The notes below the pieces were generated by a model. The model saw only the letters and a program-made list of their open reading frames with translations, searched no databases and was not told where the DNA came from. The position numbers were made by a program, and so were the translations under genes. Positions 1 through 12,132 of a stretch of 64,000 bases of DNA are shown here, piece after piece. This DNA is from Sarocladium kiliense (taxonomy: Eukaryota > Ascomycota > Sordariomycetes > Hypocreales > Sarocladiaceae). The stretch's first letter is position 1; every line of letters starts with the position of its first letter. The stretch is taken from positions 806,001-870,000 of the forward strand of contig JAUZTG010000016.1 of assembly GCA_030734395.1 (NCBI GenBank), given 5' to 3'.

Positions 1-233
1 CTATTGCCATGCAGCCAAGTCTCGAATAATAATCACACCCAGTCTTTGTCTGTATAGCGGAATCTACTGGTCTTTATACGAGTCATACTTATCGTAAGTT
101 TGCACACTACCGTAATTCACCCGAGTTATAAACCACGATCGAGCGAGCTTGTATCTAGTTGTAATTGCATGGCATGTACTACTTAGATAGAGACATTTGC
201 ATGCGCTATGTAGAATGAGTTAGGCGTGGAATA

Positions 234-2232
234 TCAAGTAATCCACCACTGCTCGTGATACCCTCTCAAGTCCACCGCGTGACCGAAGGCTTCTGGCCGT
301 AGCCACGGTGTAAGGTCCACGCCACTGTCAGAGTCAGAGTCAGAGGTTAGAACATCCTTAGCCGTCCACCCATTTCCAAGCCAACCGAATCTGTTTTGTT
401 GAGTATTGTGGTATGTGAATTTGAAATCTTCCCATCGAGGTTCCTGGCGAACGATGGCTACATGGCCTGCACTGCCGGGCCAGATACCGTGTATACGGCC
501 TCCCTTGATGCCGCCATTGTACCAAGAGCTGCAGTTCTCGCTCATGACGGTACGTGGGAAGAAAGATTCACAGTACGCCCTGAAATCGTCGGTGGCAGCC
601 TGAGTGGGCTCCAGGCTACGTATGCCTTGTGTGACGACTTTCCGTAGCACTTTGGCGCAGTAGGTCACCTGAATCTCGACCGAGTGACACAAGGTCCCCG
701 CGGGACCGGTCGAGTTAGGTCCGACCAGAGTGAGCAAATTCGGAAAACCAGGTGCTGCCATGCCAAGATATGAGTCAGGAAAGCCAGGCGAACCGCCCGG
801 GCGCCAGGCGGATTGAAGATCGATGCCGCGGCATAAAACAGGAAATTGTGAGCTGAAGCTGATATCGTGGCCGGTGCTGCACACCACCGCGTCAACCTCG
901 CGCAAAGTACCTGTATCCAGCTGGTGAGAATCTCGATGCCATTAAGGAAGAGAGAGAGAGGGAAGAAAAGTTCTTACCATCTACGGTTCTTATGCCTTCG
1001 CCAGTAAACTCCACGATACCGTCGGTGATGTAGGCTACGTTATCTGCGGTCAAGGCCTCCAAGTAGCCTGGTCCAGGCGTCAAGCGGCGGCAACTTGGTG
1101 AAAACTCTGGGATTATCTGTTCGATAAGTTCTGGTTTGGCAGCGAGACGAGACGCCATCAATTCTTGAATAGCTGCTCGTGTGGTGTCGTTTTTGTCGCT
1201 ACCCTTGAAGATGCCTCCGAAGCGGCTAAAGAGTTTGGTCTCTAGACCCTTGCGAAACTCCAGATAGTTCTCGGGACTGAGCCGTGCCTTTTCAATCCCT
1301 TCTGCAACGTAGTCTTCAAGCGTCTCACCTCCTACTGGTGCCGCAACCCAAGTTGGGTTCCTCGCATAATGGTCAAGTCTCTTTGCAACTTTCTGAAGCT
1401 GTGGGAGTACTTGGATACCCGAGGCACCGTTTCCAATAACGGCGATTTTCTTATCTGTCGGATCAAATGATGTCTTCCAGGCAGAGGTGTGGAATATGTC
1501 GCCCTTGAATCTGTCCATGCCAGGGTACTCGGGCAACTTTGGATCCGCAAAGTGCCCTGTAGCGGTGAGTAAGAAGTTGGCCTCGTCAACGAAGTCGCCG
1601 TCTTTTGATGAGACATGTATGAGCCATTTCCCTTTGTCTTCCGACCATTCTGCTGATGTGACCTTGTGCTCAAGACGAACGTACTTGCGGACTTCATATT
1701 CATCAGCCACCTTTCTCCAGTAGTCGAGGATCTCAGCGCCTTGGGCATATGCTTCGGTCCAGGATGTAGACGGCGCGAACGTAGCCTGGTACGCATGAGC
1801 GGGCACGTCACATCTCACACCTGGGTAGAAATTTGATTGCCAGACACCTCCCTAGAGACCAAAGTTAAGTGCTGAGCTTGTAGTCCTCACGGCCGATCTA
1901 CTCACGATGTCGTCACCTCGCTCATATATGACAAGGTCAAGAGCAGGAACTTTGGCCGGTAGTAGAACACCTGCGGTGATGCCACTGATCCCAGCTCCTA
2001 CCACGACTGCGCGAATGCGTGGGTAGTCATCGATCGCATGCTCTTCGAGCCTTAAAGGAGGCCACACTGTTCTGGTTGGTGGGTTTCGGTTATTGCTTCC
2101 CTTCAGATCCGAAGGTCTGTCAGGATAAAAGCTATTGTCAGCCGTCATGGTAGAGGATTCGACTGGGATGCGTGATGGAGGAAATATAGTGCAACTTTGC
2201 GCTCCCGACATTAACTGGCAGATATCAGACAT
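234..2232 (-). CDS. Baeyer-Villiger-type flavin monooxygenase
   Basis: A 625-residue FAD/NADPH monooxygenase of the cyclohexanone/4-hydroxyacetophenone monooxygenase group, which inserts one oxygen next to a ketone or oxidises a soft heteroatom. Exons are 2232-1906, 1851-978 and 910-234; introns of 54 and 67 bp have GT-AG ends. The first Rossmann motif GAGISG lies in exon 1 and the ERGDDI/GGVW flavin segment spans the first splice. The type I BVMO fingerprint reads FKGDIFHTSAW, and the second nucleotide-binding motif is GNGASG. The third exon continues in frame with a STGHD motif typical of the family. The first ATG is at 2232; one at 2148 would remove 28 poorly conserved residues and may be the real start. 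It diverges from the MFS gene at 2898. The family is clear; the substrate is not predictable. Confidence 0.9.
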
Positions 2233-2897
2233 TAGACATCAGGACAATATTATTCGGCAAGTCATGTATAACACTTTAGACAGTGAATTTTGAGTCATGT
2301 AAGGTAATCTAGCTAACGGTAGGGACTTGGATTGATAAGTCAAGCACACAATGCGGCTCCGGTCTTGCATCATTAACCATTGCGACATCAGCACTATCCA
2401 TATGCCATTACCGTAAAGGCGAAAACGAAGCAGGGCCCATGCGCAATCTCCATTCTATGTTCTCGCGAGAAGTGATAATGTTGCAGCGTCCGATACAGGA
2501 GCAGTCTAGCCAGAGGAGTTTGAGGCGAAACAAGGGGCGCCATCAAGGATGTTGATGGCGTGCTTTGTTAGACCCTGCTAGACATGTGGCTGTCGAACCA
2601 CCACAACGGGTCGAGGAGGCTGCTAGGCCTGACCAAATCGCGCGTCGGCAAAAGAAAACTATCCCTGTCTGATACGATGCCCATATCATTAGTCTCGTTA
2701 ACATCTGGAGCTCCTGATCGAAGCTTACTTACTAACCTATTTGCTGTTAGTTTATGTGGGTGTGCAGCCTTCAGAGTGATATACGCACACTCTCTCTATT
2801 ATAAAACCGGGACTTCCGCATAGATGGCGGTACGAACACAAGTTTTCATAAGCAATGTAGCAGCTCAGCAAGATCTAATTGTAAAACCAACGACAAT
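2233..2897. promoter_or_regulatory. Divergent intergenic region, BVMO / MFS
   Basis: 665 bp between two head-to-head genes, so it must hold both promoters. I see no clear TATA box and no coding sequence; the 79-residue ORF at 2584-2823 has no recognisable features. Confidence 0.5.
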
Positions 2898-4866
2898 ATG
2901 GCAGAGACCTCGAAACCAACGGCGCTGGTTGACGCCAAGTTGACTTCGGCCGACCCCGAATCGGCAGTGGAAGAGCCCAAGCAATCGAGATGGCAGCGAG
3001 TACAAGAAGTCATCTGGGATGGTCCTCGTTCCAAAGAAGAGAGGCGCCTTGTCAAAAGACTGGACATTTACCTGCTGTAAGATCGCCCTCTTCACTGAAT
3101 GATCGAGCATCATGTATGAAAACTTACACTTGTATGATAGGTCGTGGGCTTCGTATGGATATTTTATCCGCTTACTCGACTCAAGTAACATCAGTAAGAG
3201 ATAGGCGGGCCGTGAAAGTATTGCATTTGTAGCTAACTCTGAAAAGCCAATGCGTACGTGAGTGGCATGAAGGAGGACCTCAACTTTCAGGGCAACCAGT
3301 ACAATCTGCTTCAAACTTTCTTCACCTGTGGTTACCTCGTGGGCCAGATTCCTTCCCAGCTCCTGCTTACTCGCAGTAAGTTCACAATTTTTCCAGCATC
3401 CTCAACTGCAGGGTCGGAGATCGCATTAACGCTGTATAGTCCGGCCCTCGATCTACCTGCCCATGGCGGAGCTTCTGTGGACTATTATCACATTCTGTTT
3501 CGCTAGTGTTCAGAATGTCAAAACAGTGTTTGCCCTGCGATTCATACTGGGCATGCTCGAAAGCCCTTTCGCAGTAGGAGTACTCACTATTATGGGTAGC
3601 TGGTATACACCGAAAGGTAGGCCGGGTCCGCTTCCAAAATCTCGTCCGATTTGCTGACTATTACAGAATTATCGAAGCGTATTGCTATCTTTTACTCAGC
3701 CAGTTACGCAGCAAACATGTTCAGTGGATATCTGCAAGCAGCGATCTACAGGGGACTGGACGGAGTTGCAGGCCTCAGAGGATGGAGGTGGCTTTTCATC
3801 TTCTGCGGCATCATCTCTATCTGGGGTCCCATCTGGGGGTTCTATGCCGTTCCTGACAACCCATATACGTCAAAGGCGAGATGGATGCCCGAAGGGGAGC
3901 AGCAGAAACATATCGAGCGCATGGTCAAGATCGACCGCCGTGAGCCGCAACGACTCACAGTGAAGAAGCTCAAGAAGATTGCAACACACTGGCCCCTCTA
4001 CGTGTTCTCTTTTGCTTTGATGTAAGTCAGCCTCTCAACCGCGCTTTTTCTTTTTCCGGCACCACTGGATCACTAAATCGGTTGTAGTACCCATTGCGTC
4101 GTGACCCAGCCGCTCAACTACTTCTCTGTCTGGTTAAAGTCTTTGGATCGATTCTCAGTTTACCAGATCAACTTGTTCCCCACTGCGGCCCAGGCTGTGG
4201 GCCTTGTCACAACGCTGCTATACTCGTGGCTTTCTGACGGGTTGAACAAGCGATGGCAGATACTCGTTATTCCGGCGGTATGTGTTCCAAGACCCCGCTG
4301 TACTCCCCTGAAGTTGTCACCGCTGACATCTCTTAGACTGTGAATTTCGTTGGCATGGTCATCGTGGCCACGGGTCCCAGTTATGGCGCCACCTTCTTTG
4401 GCTACCTGATCAATGCTGCCTCCTGGGGATTTTGGCCTGTTCTTTATGTGAGTCTACGTTCATACCTTCACGAATCGCCGCTTAAGCTAACAATGAACCC
4501 AGGCATGGGCTATTGAGCTTATGCATGACGATATGGAGGAGCGGGCTGTTGTCATTGGAGTTGCACAGACGCTCGGCCAGGCCTTTATCGCATGGGTTCC
4601 AGGTAAGTCATGACTCTTTGCTCCAGTAAGCCGTCTTGTGTAGAGACTAACGCGATCTGCTAGTGGTGATCTTGAATGTAGGAAAGTATGCGCCGGAGTT
4701 CAAGATGGGGTTCAGTATCATGTGCGGCGTTTCTGTGTTGCAATTCTGCGCCATTTTCCTGATCAAGTTTGTCAGCGAACGCTATGGCACTGTGAAGAGT
4801 CCCAGCGATGAACACGATGAGGCGTCGGACGCAATTACAGACGAGGTGGTCAAGCCACTCAATTGA
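2898..4866 (+). CDS. MFS permease, Seo1/Liz1/Fen2-like (ACS family)
   Basis: A 498-residue, 12-helix proton-coupled permease of the anion:cation symporter family, which in yeast covers pantothenate, biotin and suspected organosulfur carriers. Nine exons: 2898-3076, 3141-3193, 3247-3375, 3440-3616, 3667-4021, 4088-4277, 4337-4447, 4503-4602, 4664-4866. Exon 2 must use the donor at 3194; this yields the family signature SSNITNAYVSGMKEDLN, whereas an earlier GT would delete part of it. Other hallmarks are the N-terminal DGPRSKEERRLVKRLD, the helix 4-5 stretch WYTPKELSKR and the loop GLRGWRWLFI. The plasma membrane is the likely site. It is divergent from the BVMO and followed co-directionally by the TauD dioxygenase. 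The specific substrate is not determined. Confidence 0.92.
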
Positions 4867-5454
4867 TCACCGGTGAGTCTGGCTACGACTTAGTTTGAGC
4901 CAACAGAAGCCATTCATATCAAGATGAGATAGTTATTAGACAAGTAAAAGTGGCTAAGAAAACTGCCATCGCTAGTATAGAGAGTCTTGAGAAAATAGAA
5001 GCGTTCCTTGCCACCACTAAACCACCCCCTCCGACATCGGGAGGTTTCTGTATGCTATCAGTCAGCCTTTCCGGCATCATCTGATCCAAAGTCGTACCCT
5101 TGCCACGGCACAGGGAATGCCTTGTTGACTGACCCGCATTAAGATGCGATCTTCTCCTGTACCATGGGCTTGGGACCATCACGCCATAGCCCCATACATG
5201 TTCGACATGATCATCTTTTAGAGAAGTTCTTGGCATCAAGTATTGGGGAGCTGAAATCCGAGAATGTGCTGAATCTTTAGTCGCTTATCTAAACACGTAT
5301 ATATGCACGTATGCAGCCGCTGGCTGAAGGTGAAGTGCGTGCGCACGAGACTTGGGGCATTCTGTGTCATACACGCAACCTGTCGTGTCTGTGACCTGTT
5401 CTGATTTCCGTTTGATATGAGTATTCGCTCATATTGGACACCAAATTGGTTAGA
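4867..5454. other. Intergenic, no gene seen
   Basis: 588 bp between the permease stop and the dioxygenase start, holding the permease 3' region and the dioxygenase promoter. ORFs here lack any family signature. Confidence 0.5.
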
Positions 5455-6711
5455 ATGACCACTTCGGAGACCAGTAAGCCAACCCAGGCTTCAGGCCAGA
5501 ACGGCGCTGGTGGTGGCTACAAAGATGTCACAGCTACCGCATTCAATGAGGAGGTGGAATTGAAAGGGGGCAACGGCTTTGAAGCAGCGAAGGTATATGC
5601 TGTCGGTCCATGAGAGTGGTCTATGTCTCGGCATGATGTAATCAGTTGTTGACGAGACCTGGCAGAACCCTCTATATCTCCCTACGTGGAACAAATCCGA
5701 CTTTTATCCACCACTGGCTCCTTTCCAACATGAAGACGTTGGGAAGAACGCCGATTCAGCCCTGCCTAATCTTCTATCACCTGGGACCTCTGTAACCCAG
5801 CTCACTCCATTCATCGGAAGTGAGGTGCAGGGAGTGCAGCTCAGCCAGCTGACCGACAAGGGCAAAGACGAACTGGCACTGTTTGTTGCCCAGCGCAAGG
5901 TCGTCGTCTTCCGGCAACAGGATCTCGCCAAGCTCTCACCGGACGATCTGGTCAAGTTCGTGGGCTACTTTGGCCGCCACCACATTCACCCAACAGGCGC
6001 GACGCCAGCAGGCCATCCGGAGGTCCTGGTGGTGTTTCGAGGCGCCGGAGACAACCCAAATGAGACCGTTCTCAAGTCTCGTCTGAGCTCCGTCGCATGG
6101 CATTCTGACGTGACGTACGAGGAGCAGCCGCCCGGAACCACATTTCTCGCCATGTTGGAGAAGCCTGGGGTCGGGGGTGATACCCCTTATGTAGACGCGG
6201 CCACGGCATATAAGCGACTATCCCCGGCTTTCCAGAAGCGGCTGCATGGTTTACGCGCGGTCCACTCGGGGATCGAACAGGTTGAGGCCACGGTCAAGAG
6301 AGGAATTGTCAAGCGACGTGATGCGGTTGCTACGGAACACCCGATCGTGCGAACACACCCCGTGACGGGCGAAAAGGCACTCTTTGTGAACCCGCAATGT
6401 AAGAAAACATACTGATGAATTCCGTTGGCAGTGCTGTTTTGCTGACACTGCCTCTTCTACCAGTTACTCGTTACATCGTCGGCCTGAAGCAGGAAGAGTC
6501 CGAGGCCATTCTTCAGTTTCTCTATCAGCACATGGCTTCCGGGGCGGACTTCCAAACGCGAGTCCGCTGGGAAGAAGACACGGTGGTGGTCTGGGACAAC
6601 AGAGTCACCTTACATACCGCACTCGTGGACTGGAGCACCGGCAGCAGGCGACATCTGATTAGGTTGACGCCTCAGGCGGAGCGCCCGTTTGAAACCCCTT
6701 TTGAGGCATGA
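5455..6711 (+). CDS. TauD/TfdA-type Fe(II)/2-oxoglutarate dioxygenase
   Basis: A 372-residue non-haem iron dioxygenase of the fungal sulfonate/taurine dioxygenase type (relatives of yeast Jlp1), which couples 2-oxoglutarate decarboxylation to hydroxylation and C-S cleavage of sulfonates. Exons are 5455-5592, 5666-6398 and 6464-6711. For intron 1 the acceptor at 5665 was chosen because it joins AAK to NPLYLPTWN, the family pattern. Iron ligands are visible as WHSDVTY (His about 192, Asp about 194) and the distal His in RVTLHTALVDW (about 341); the 2-oxoglutarate-binding Arg lies in RRHLIRLTP. FVAQRKVVVFRQQD and YFGRHHIHPT are also typical. It lies 588 bp downstream of the Seo1-like permease on the same strand. 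Family assignment is firm; taurine as substrate is inferred from relatives. Confidence 0.92.
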
Positions 6712-7113
6712 TGAAGAAGAATGTGCATCCTGTACTTAGCAAGTTCCGCAAAACACATTACTTGGCGCTGATGACCTCTGTTATTTGCCATATATGCTGC
6801 CGGCTCAGCATATCTTTGCAAAATGTCAAAAGACATGACGTGATGCTGTATATGTCCTACATATGACCCCGTGTCCAAGAATGAAACCTTATTCTATACA
6901 TCAACTTGCTTTGGATAATCAGGGTTGCTCGACTCGAGACGCTTCCACAGGTATAGTTCCCTTGCTGTTCCCGGATTATGGCCCGCGTTGAAGGCATCGA
7001 GAAGGGTTTACAATGTTACTGTTCACTTGGTGACGGATTGCTCGCAGAAGATGTTATGCTTTCATTATGCCAAAAGTTACACAATCTTGGGCCTCCCCAG
7101 GCTTTGTCGCATG
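6712..7113. other. Tail-to-tail intergenic region
   Basis: 402 bp between two converging genes; presumably both 3' UTRs. Nothing else seen. Confidence 0.5.
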
Positions 7114-7983
7114 TTAAAAGATCTTGTTCCTGACGAAGAATTCGTCCATGCGCGAAGCTACCTCTTCTTCATTCGTTTCTAGCGCGAAGTGTCCCGCATT
7201 TAGCCAATGCAACTCGAATGTTTTGGCATCTCTCCTGTAAGCCTCAGCACCAGGGGCAGTGAAGATCGCATCTTCTTTCCCCCATACCGCCAGGATTGGG
7301 ACCCCTGATTTGCGGAAGTACTCCTGGAAGTCAGGATACAGGGGGAGATTGCTCCCATAGGAGTAGAAAATGTCCAGCTGGATATCGCTGTTTCCTGGCC
7401 GGTCTAGTAGGGCCTGGTCCAGGTAATATGTCTCGGGCGGGATGGCATCTGGGTTTGGCGAGCCGTTGGTGTACTGCCATTTGGTGATGTCTAAGGTCGT
7501 GGCGAAACGCAATGCCTCACGATCCTCGGGGCTGCCACTGGCCCAGTACTTCTGGATTGGGGCCCAGAAAGACTCTCCGAGACCCTCAACATATGCGTTT
7601 CCATTCTGGGTGACGATGGCAGCCACGGCTTCGGGCCGCTTGAGTGCGAAGCGAAGAGCCGTAGGAGCGCCGTAGTCAAAGATGTAGACGGCGAAGCGCT
7701 TTAGGCCCAGAGCGTCCACAAAAGCTGTGAATGTGTTGGACAGATTCTCAAAGGTGTACTTGTAGTTGCGAGACGCCGGGACTTCAGTGAAGCCGAAGCC
7801 AGGGAGATCTGGAGCAATCACACGGTACTTGTGTGCCAGTAGTGGGATCAGGTTGCGGAACATATGGGACGACGAGGGGAAGCCGTGCATGAGAACGACG
7901 GTTGGCGAATCTTCCTGGCCCGCATAGCGGAAGAAGACCTTGAGGCCATCGGCCTCGATAGTCGCGATCTTAGTCGATGACAT
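7114..7983 (-). CDS. Alpha/beta hydrolase, epoxide hydrolase/dehalogenase type
   Basis: An intronless 289-residue alpha/beta-hydrolase fold enzyme. HGFP (33-36) supplies the oxyanion hole. The nucleophile elbow reads YIFDYGAP, so the nucleophile is Asp103 rather than Ser, as in epoxide hydrolases and haloalkane dehalogenases, which form an alkyl-enzyme ester. The charge relay is Asp238 in VWGKEDAIF and His265 in NAGHFALE. There is no signal peptide, so it is probably cytosolic. It is the outermost member of the group at 0.2-8 kb. An esterase role (for example on a BVMO lactone) is less likely because the nucleophile is Asp. Confidence 0.88.
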   Translation of the reverse strand: MSSTKIATIEADGLKVFFRYAGQEDSPTVVLMHGFPSSSHMFRNLIPLLAHKYRVIAPDLPGFGFTEVPASRNYKYTFENLSNTFTAFVDALGLKRFAVYIFDYGAPTALRFALKRPEAVAAIVTQNGNAYVEGLGESFWAPIQKYWASGSPEDREALRFATTLDITKWQYTNGSPNPDAIPPETYYLDQALLDRPGNSDIQLDIFYSYGSNLPLYPDFQEYFRKSGVPILAVWGKEDAIFTAPGAEAYRRDAKTFELHWLNAGHFALETNEEEVASRMDEFFVRNKIF

Positions 7984-9059
7984 GATGGGTGAGAGATGCT
8001 GCGTTGGGAGTCAAGTTTAAGGCGTGAGTAGATGCTTATGCACATGTATAGATATAATTGAAGTACGGCCGTGGACTGCCATGCTACAGCCCAATGAATG
8101 GAGGCGACTGCTCCTTTATACTTGTGAGCTTCTTCATCCAGAATGAGTCCGATTGGATGTCAGCGAACCAATGTTTTGAACACCTTGCCGCTTGCTTCTA
8201 CACCCACTACTGAATGGTTCATGGGCGCTTACACAGAGCTGCATGCCGCACCTGCGAATTGCATACTTGCATGGTGCAGCGGCATGGTGGTGAAGCGACG
8301 CCAGGGCTTGCTGATGATGTGATGGTCAATGCTGCAACGCAACAACTAGCTTTCGTGGCGTCTCACTGAGGAGTCCAGTGGAGAAACTCGGTGACAAATC
8401 ATGCCAGACATGGTGCTTTGTGACAGCCACTGCCATCTTGCAATGCAAACATTTAGGCCGGACCGCGTTGCTGACGAATGCCAACGAACATTGAACCTAG
8501 GGTTTTCGAACAAGGAGCCGGATCGCTGAGAATTGCCCCATTCGGTAATGGGAGGTTGCGACCACCCTTGGAGTCGTTAGTGGGATGACCTCTTCTGGAC
8601 ACTGCAGGAGGAGGAAGAGAGTCATCATTTAGCTCTGCTGTACGCTTTAGAAGGTGAGGCCAGGCAGACAAGTACTTGGAAGTATTCAACAAAGTGCCAA
8701 CGCGAGGAAGTACTCTCTCGGAAGAGCCTTTGGTTCGTTGCCCATCCCGGTCGGTGCCTAACGAGCCATGCGACAAGTAAACACATAGAGAAACCGAGGA
8801 GCAGGGCCTGAATGAGGCTCATCGTCGTTGACCGTGTGGGTCTGTGTAAGTGTCGCGCATGTTGCCTGCGATTAACAGAGAACTTTGTAGCTGATTCCCT
8901 AGGCACGAGAGAAAGTTGAAACACAAGACTTCGTATCCATCGTCAAGTTTTAAACGACTGTGCATAGGCTGATTAAAGTGAGGTTTGCATCTTACATCCT
9001 GCCTATTCCATCCTTAGCGGACTTAACAGCAAGTTATACTTATAGAGAATAACGCTAGC
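7984..9059. other. Intergenic, no gene seen
   Basis: About 1.1 kb upstream of the hydrolase and downstream of the lysophospholipase. The ORFs at 8453-8776 and 8625-8924 lack recognisable domains or a family start and are read as noise. Confidence 0.5.
8115..8120 (-). promoter_or_regulatory. TATA box of the hydrolase gene
   Basis: TATAAA on the minus strand, 132 bp upstream of the ATG at 7983, a usual distance in fungi. Confidence 0.5.
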
Positions 9060-11259
9060 TCAAGTGACGAGCAGAACTGCAGCGGCGGCACCTGCTAGGA
9101 CAACAGCAGACCCTCCGCGGAAGATTGAAGCTCCGCCAGTCTTGCCATCCTCCTCAGTGACGTTGAAGTTCGACTGATCTGGCTCCCAGACAGTTCGATT
9201 CCACTCAGCAAAAGTCAAGTCGGGGTTCAAGCGAGGTCGAAGGTCCAAATCAGCTTCAGTGACCCGAGCATTGCTTTCCTTGCCATGCCAGCAGTGTCTT
9301 TCGAAGCACTTCTTGCACTGGTCCGGTAAATTCATGTCCATCCGCGCCAAGCTGCGTTTAATCGTAGCGCAAGCCAAGCATGAGGGCCACTCCGAGTCAA
9401 TCGTTCCGTTGCCGTAGGTGGTGAGCTGGAAAGCGTTCTCCAGAGTGTCGTTGAGCTGCTCATTTGTGAATGCTCCCTTGGTGTACGAGAAATTGCTGTA
9501 GCCTGTCCAGGGCGAGTTCGGCAAGTACAATACGAGAGGTGTTTCGTCCGTCGCATCACAGCCGTAGAAGGTCGGTTGCGATGAGAAGTTCTGCGTGATC
9601 ATAGTATCGACGCTTGGAATCATCGGGAAAGGGATGCCACCTTCCGATGCAGACTTAGCCGTGTCTATCGAGGTAATTAGCAAGAGTGTGTCAATGCACG
9701 GTTGGCGAAACCTACTCTGGAGGCTTGTGCCATTCACCCAGGCATAAGTACCCTCAGATGAGGCTTCGTATACGATGATGAACTCGACGCCACGCTCCGG
9801 GACAATGAGTGGGCGGATCGGGTTGTTCTCCCCTCCGAGACTACCATCCACCTAGAGACTGTTATTAATGTCATACATGCTTTGACATAGAGAGGCCGCG
9901 GCGTACCAAGAGGAGTTCAGACACGTCTTTCATAGGCGCGTTGTAACTCTCAAAGGGATTTGGGTAGGTTGACCACAAGGAGGCATTGAACGTCTGCTCA
10001 AAGTTCGAAGCGGTTTCGTTGACCAGTTGAACCAGAGGATTCTCGTACTGGTCCTCAGGAATAGGGATGTCGCCGGTACCACTGGAAGATTGTGAGCTGT
10101 CGCGCTTGGCAAACACAGGGATGCTGTAGAAGTCATCGATGAACCAAGCGCAGAACGCGTCAGCCGTGGAACCCTGAATGAAGCTCATTTTATCGAAGCC
10201 AACGACGCACTCGCTCTTGTTCTGGACTTTGCCTTCTGACATGGCTGTTCCAAGATATTCTGTTGGCATGAAGGCTTGAATGCGACCACCAGCCCAACTG
10301 CCGAACTCGTATGGTGTAACTTCGTAGGACGTCAAGTTGAAGCCATTGGTGTCGTTGCGGCCGGGGTACATGATCTTCCCAATCTCAGGAGAGACCCCTG
10401 GAATAACCTCCGAGAGCGTAATGATGGGCATTGGAGCTTGGCCAGACTTGAACTTGGTGTCGTTCGTCGCAATAGCTGAGTAGGATGCGAAGGTCCAGTC
10501 CTCTGGTACCCAAGTTGCCCAGAATTGACCAAATACATCGGTCACTGAGACTGGGAAACCTGCCTCGGCTTTAGCCCCGACATTCTCAAACAGGATTTCT
10601 GCTTCCTTATCCGTGGGCTCGTCCCATGGATTCGAGAAGTTGGTGGACTTCTTAATGTCTGCGACGCTGCTGAAGTCATTTGTTGCCCTGCGAGTAATGA
10701 GCCACATGATTTCGACCACACATTGGATGGTCTTACAAGATTGCGACCGTGGCGGCACCTCCACCGCTCAGGCCAGTCATGTACGAAAGAACCTGGGTGA
10801 GGCCACCTGTGCCTGCACTGACGGCGCGGGCATATCGAGCGTCGAATGCCTGCCAGACACCAAGACCGCCAATGCCAGACTGGGTACCTCCGCCAGAGAT
10901 AGTCAATCCAACAACAGGAACATTGTCTGAGTCAAGCTTGTCAATGTAACTGCTGACATCCAGGCCCGATACATTCGCCGTCTTGAGATATGTCCCCAGA
11001 GATGCTTTGACGTCTCGAGCTCGCTCCCGTCTCCAAGCTCTCTCTTTGTCCGAAAGACCCTAATCAAAGGCAAGTTAATGAGCCATACTGGTAGAGCGAT
11101 TTCGAGATTTACCTCAGAAGCATTTCGGACGCTTAGGCCATTCGGGCAGTCCGTGTAAGTGGGAAGATAAAGGTCTGCCTGCGAGCTCTGACTCTGTCCT
11201 TCTACAAGAAAAGAGCCCAATGAAGTAAGAGCAATCGCAATGGAGGATTTCATCTGCAT
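9060..11259 (-). CDS. GPI-anchored lysophospholipase / phospholipase B
   Basis: A 663-residue secreted phospholipase B of the fungal PLA2_B family that deacylates phospholipids and lysophospholipids. Exons are 11259-11113, 11059-10737, 10687-9907, 9851-9716 and 9664-9060, with introns of 49-55 bp. The N-terminus has a signal sequence; a second ATG at 11253 is equally possible. The nucleophile elbow reads GLSGGG (about residue 147) after ISGGGTQSG. The catalytic Asp is in LVDGSLGGEN, formed across intron 3 (about 418). The family cysteine block WPSCLACATIKRS then QCKKCFERHCW follows. Many Asn-X-Ser/Thr sites fit secretion. The C-terminus ends in a Gly/Ser/Ala patch and a hydrophobic tail (VVLAGAAAAVLLV), as expected for a GPI anchor. 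Wall or plasma membrane location is inferred. Confidence 0.92.
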
Positions 11260-12132
11260 TTTGTCAATCTTGCTGCGAGAAGTGTTGCAGTTCTAGGCAA
11301 AGTGAAGTCGAGGGAGTGCAACGAGCCTGGCCTTGGCTCGCTCTTATGCGGCGGCTGCTCTCACATACGCAATGCCATCCGAATATTGATTGCCATGGGA
11401 AACCCCAAAGTTCGATGGCCAGAAACACTATTCACAGCAACAGAAGTTCCGTAGAAGAGAAAGGACATGGGGAAGAAAGGTGGCTGCAACTTTGTTCACT
11501 CCGGGTCCGACGCATTTTCGGAGAATAACATGGTGGTACCAGACGTTGAACGTGTGCCGATCTCCGCGAGGCTGAAGTCAATCTTCAGCCCTCTGAGTCT
11601 GGATTCGGAGAGACGGCTTCGATTTGCCAACGGCTAACACGGCCGCACCGAACTATGCCTTAACCCCCGTGCATTCCTAAGGCCTAGCGCCACCTCTTTC
11701 TCAAAGCGCACTATCACCTCCAACAAGAGGTTCTCGTAATGCCCGAATCGGAACAACACATGGAGAGATCATGGTGCAGCTTTCTCCGCAAAGTAATGCG
11801 GGTACGATCGGGAAGAAACTGAGATGGGGCTGCGTTGCGAGGAAGCAGGGGCACATTAACGCGAGACCGCTGCACTCCTGGAGTCTTCTTCCCTTGGGTC
11901 ACATATGACCAAGACATGCAAAAGCCACGGAACTAAGGGCGTAGATCTCTGCCTACCAAGGTAATTTTATGATCCAGTAAACCTGGATCACTTGAGCCGT
12001 GTCAATGTGAGGTGCTAAAATCTTCAAATCTATTCAAATCCAATCGTCTCATAACTCCAAAGTCTAACAATGGCCAACCAATGCAGAAGAGCAAGTGATA
12101 CACAAATAATACAATGTTGACAATGACGCAGA
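11260..12132. other. Intergenic, no gene seen
   Basis: 873 bp between the lysophospholipase start and the BCS1-like stop. It holds the lysophospholipase promoter; no convincing ORF on either strand. Confidence 0.5.

Noticed and set aside
3181..3193. Earlier donor for exon 2 of the first MFS gene (GT at 3185)
   Set aside because: It stays in frame but deletes residues of the conserved SSNITNAYVSG signature; the donor at 3194 restores it.
8453..8924. Overlapping minus-strand ORFs upstream of the hydrolase
   Set aside because: About 100 codons each in two frames, with no recognisable domain; likely chance.
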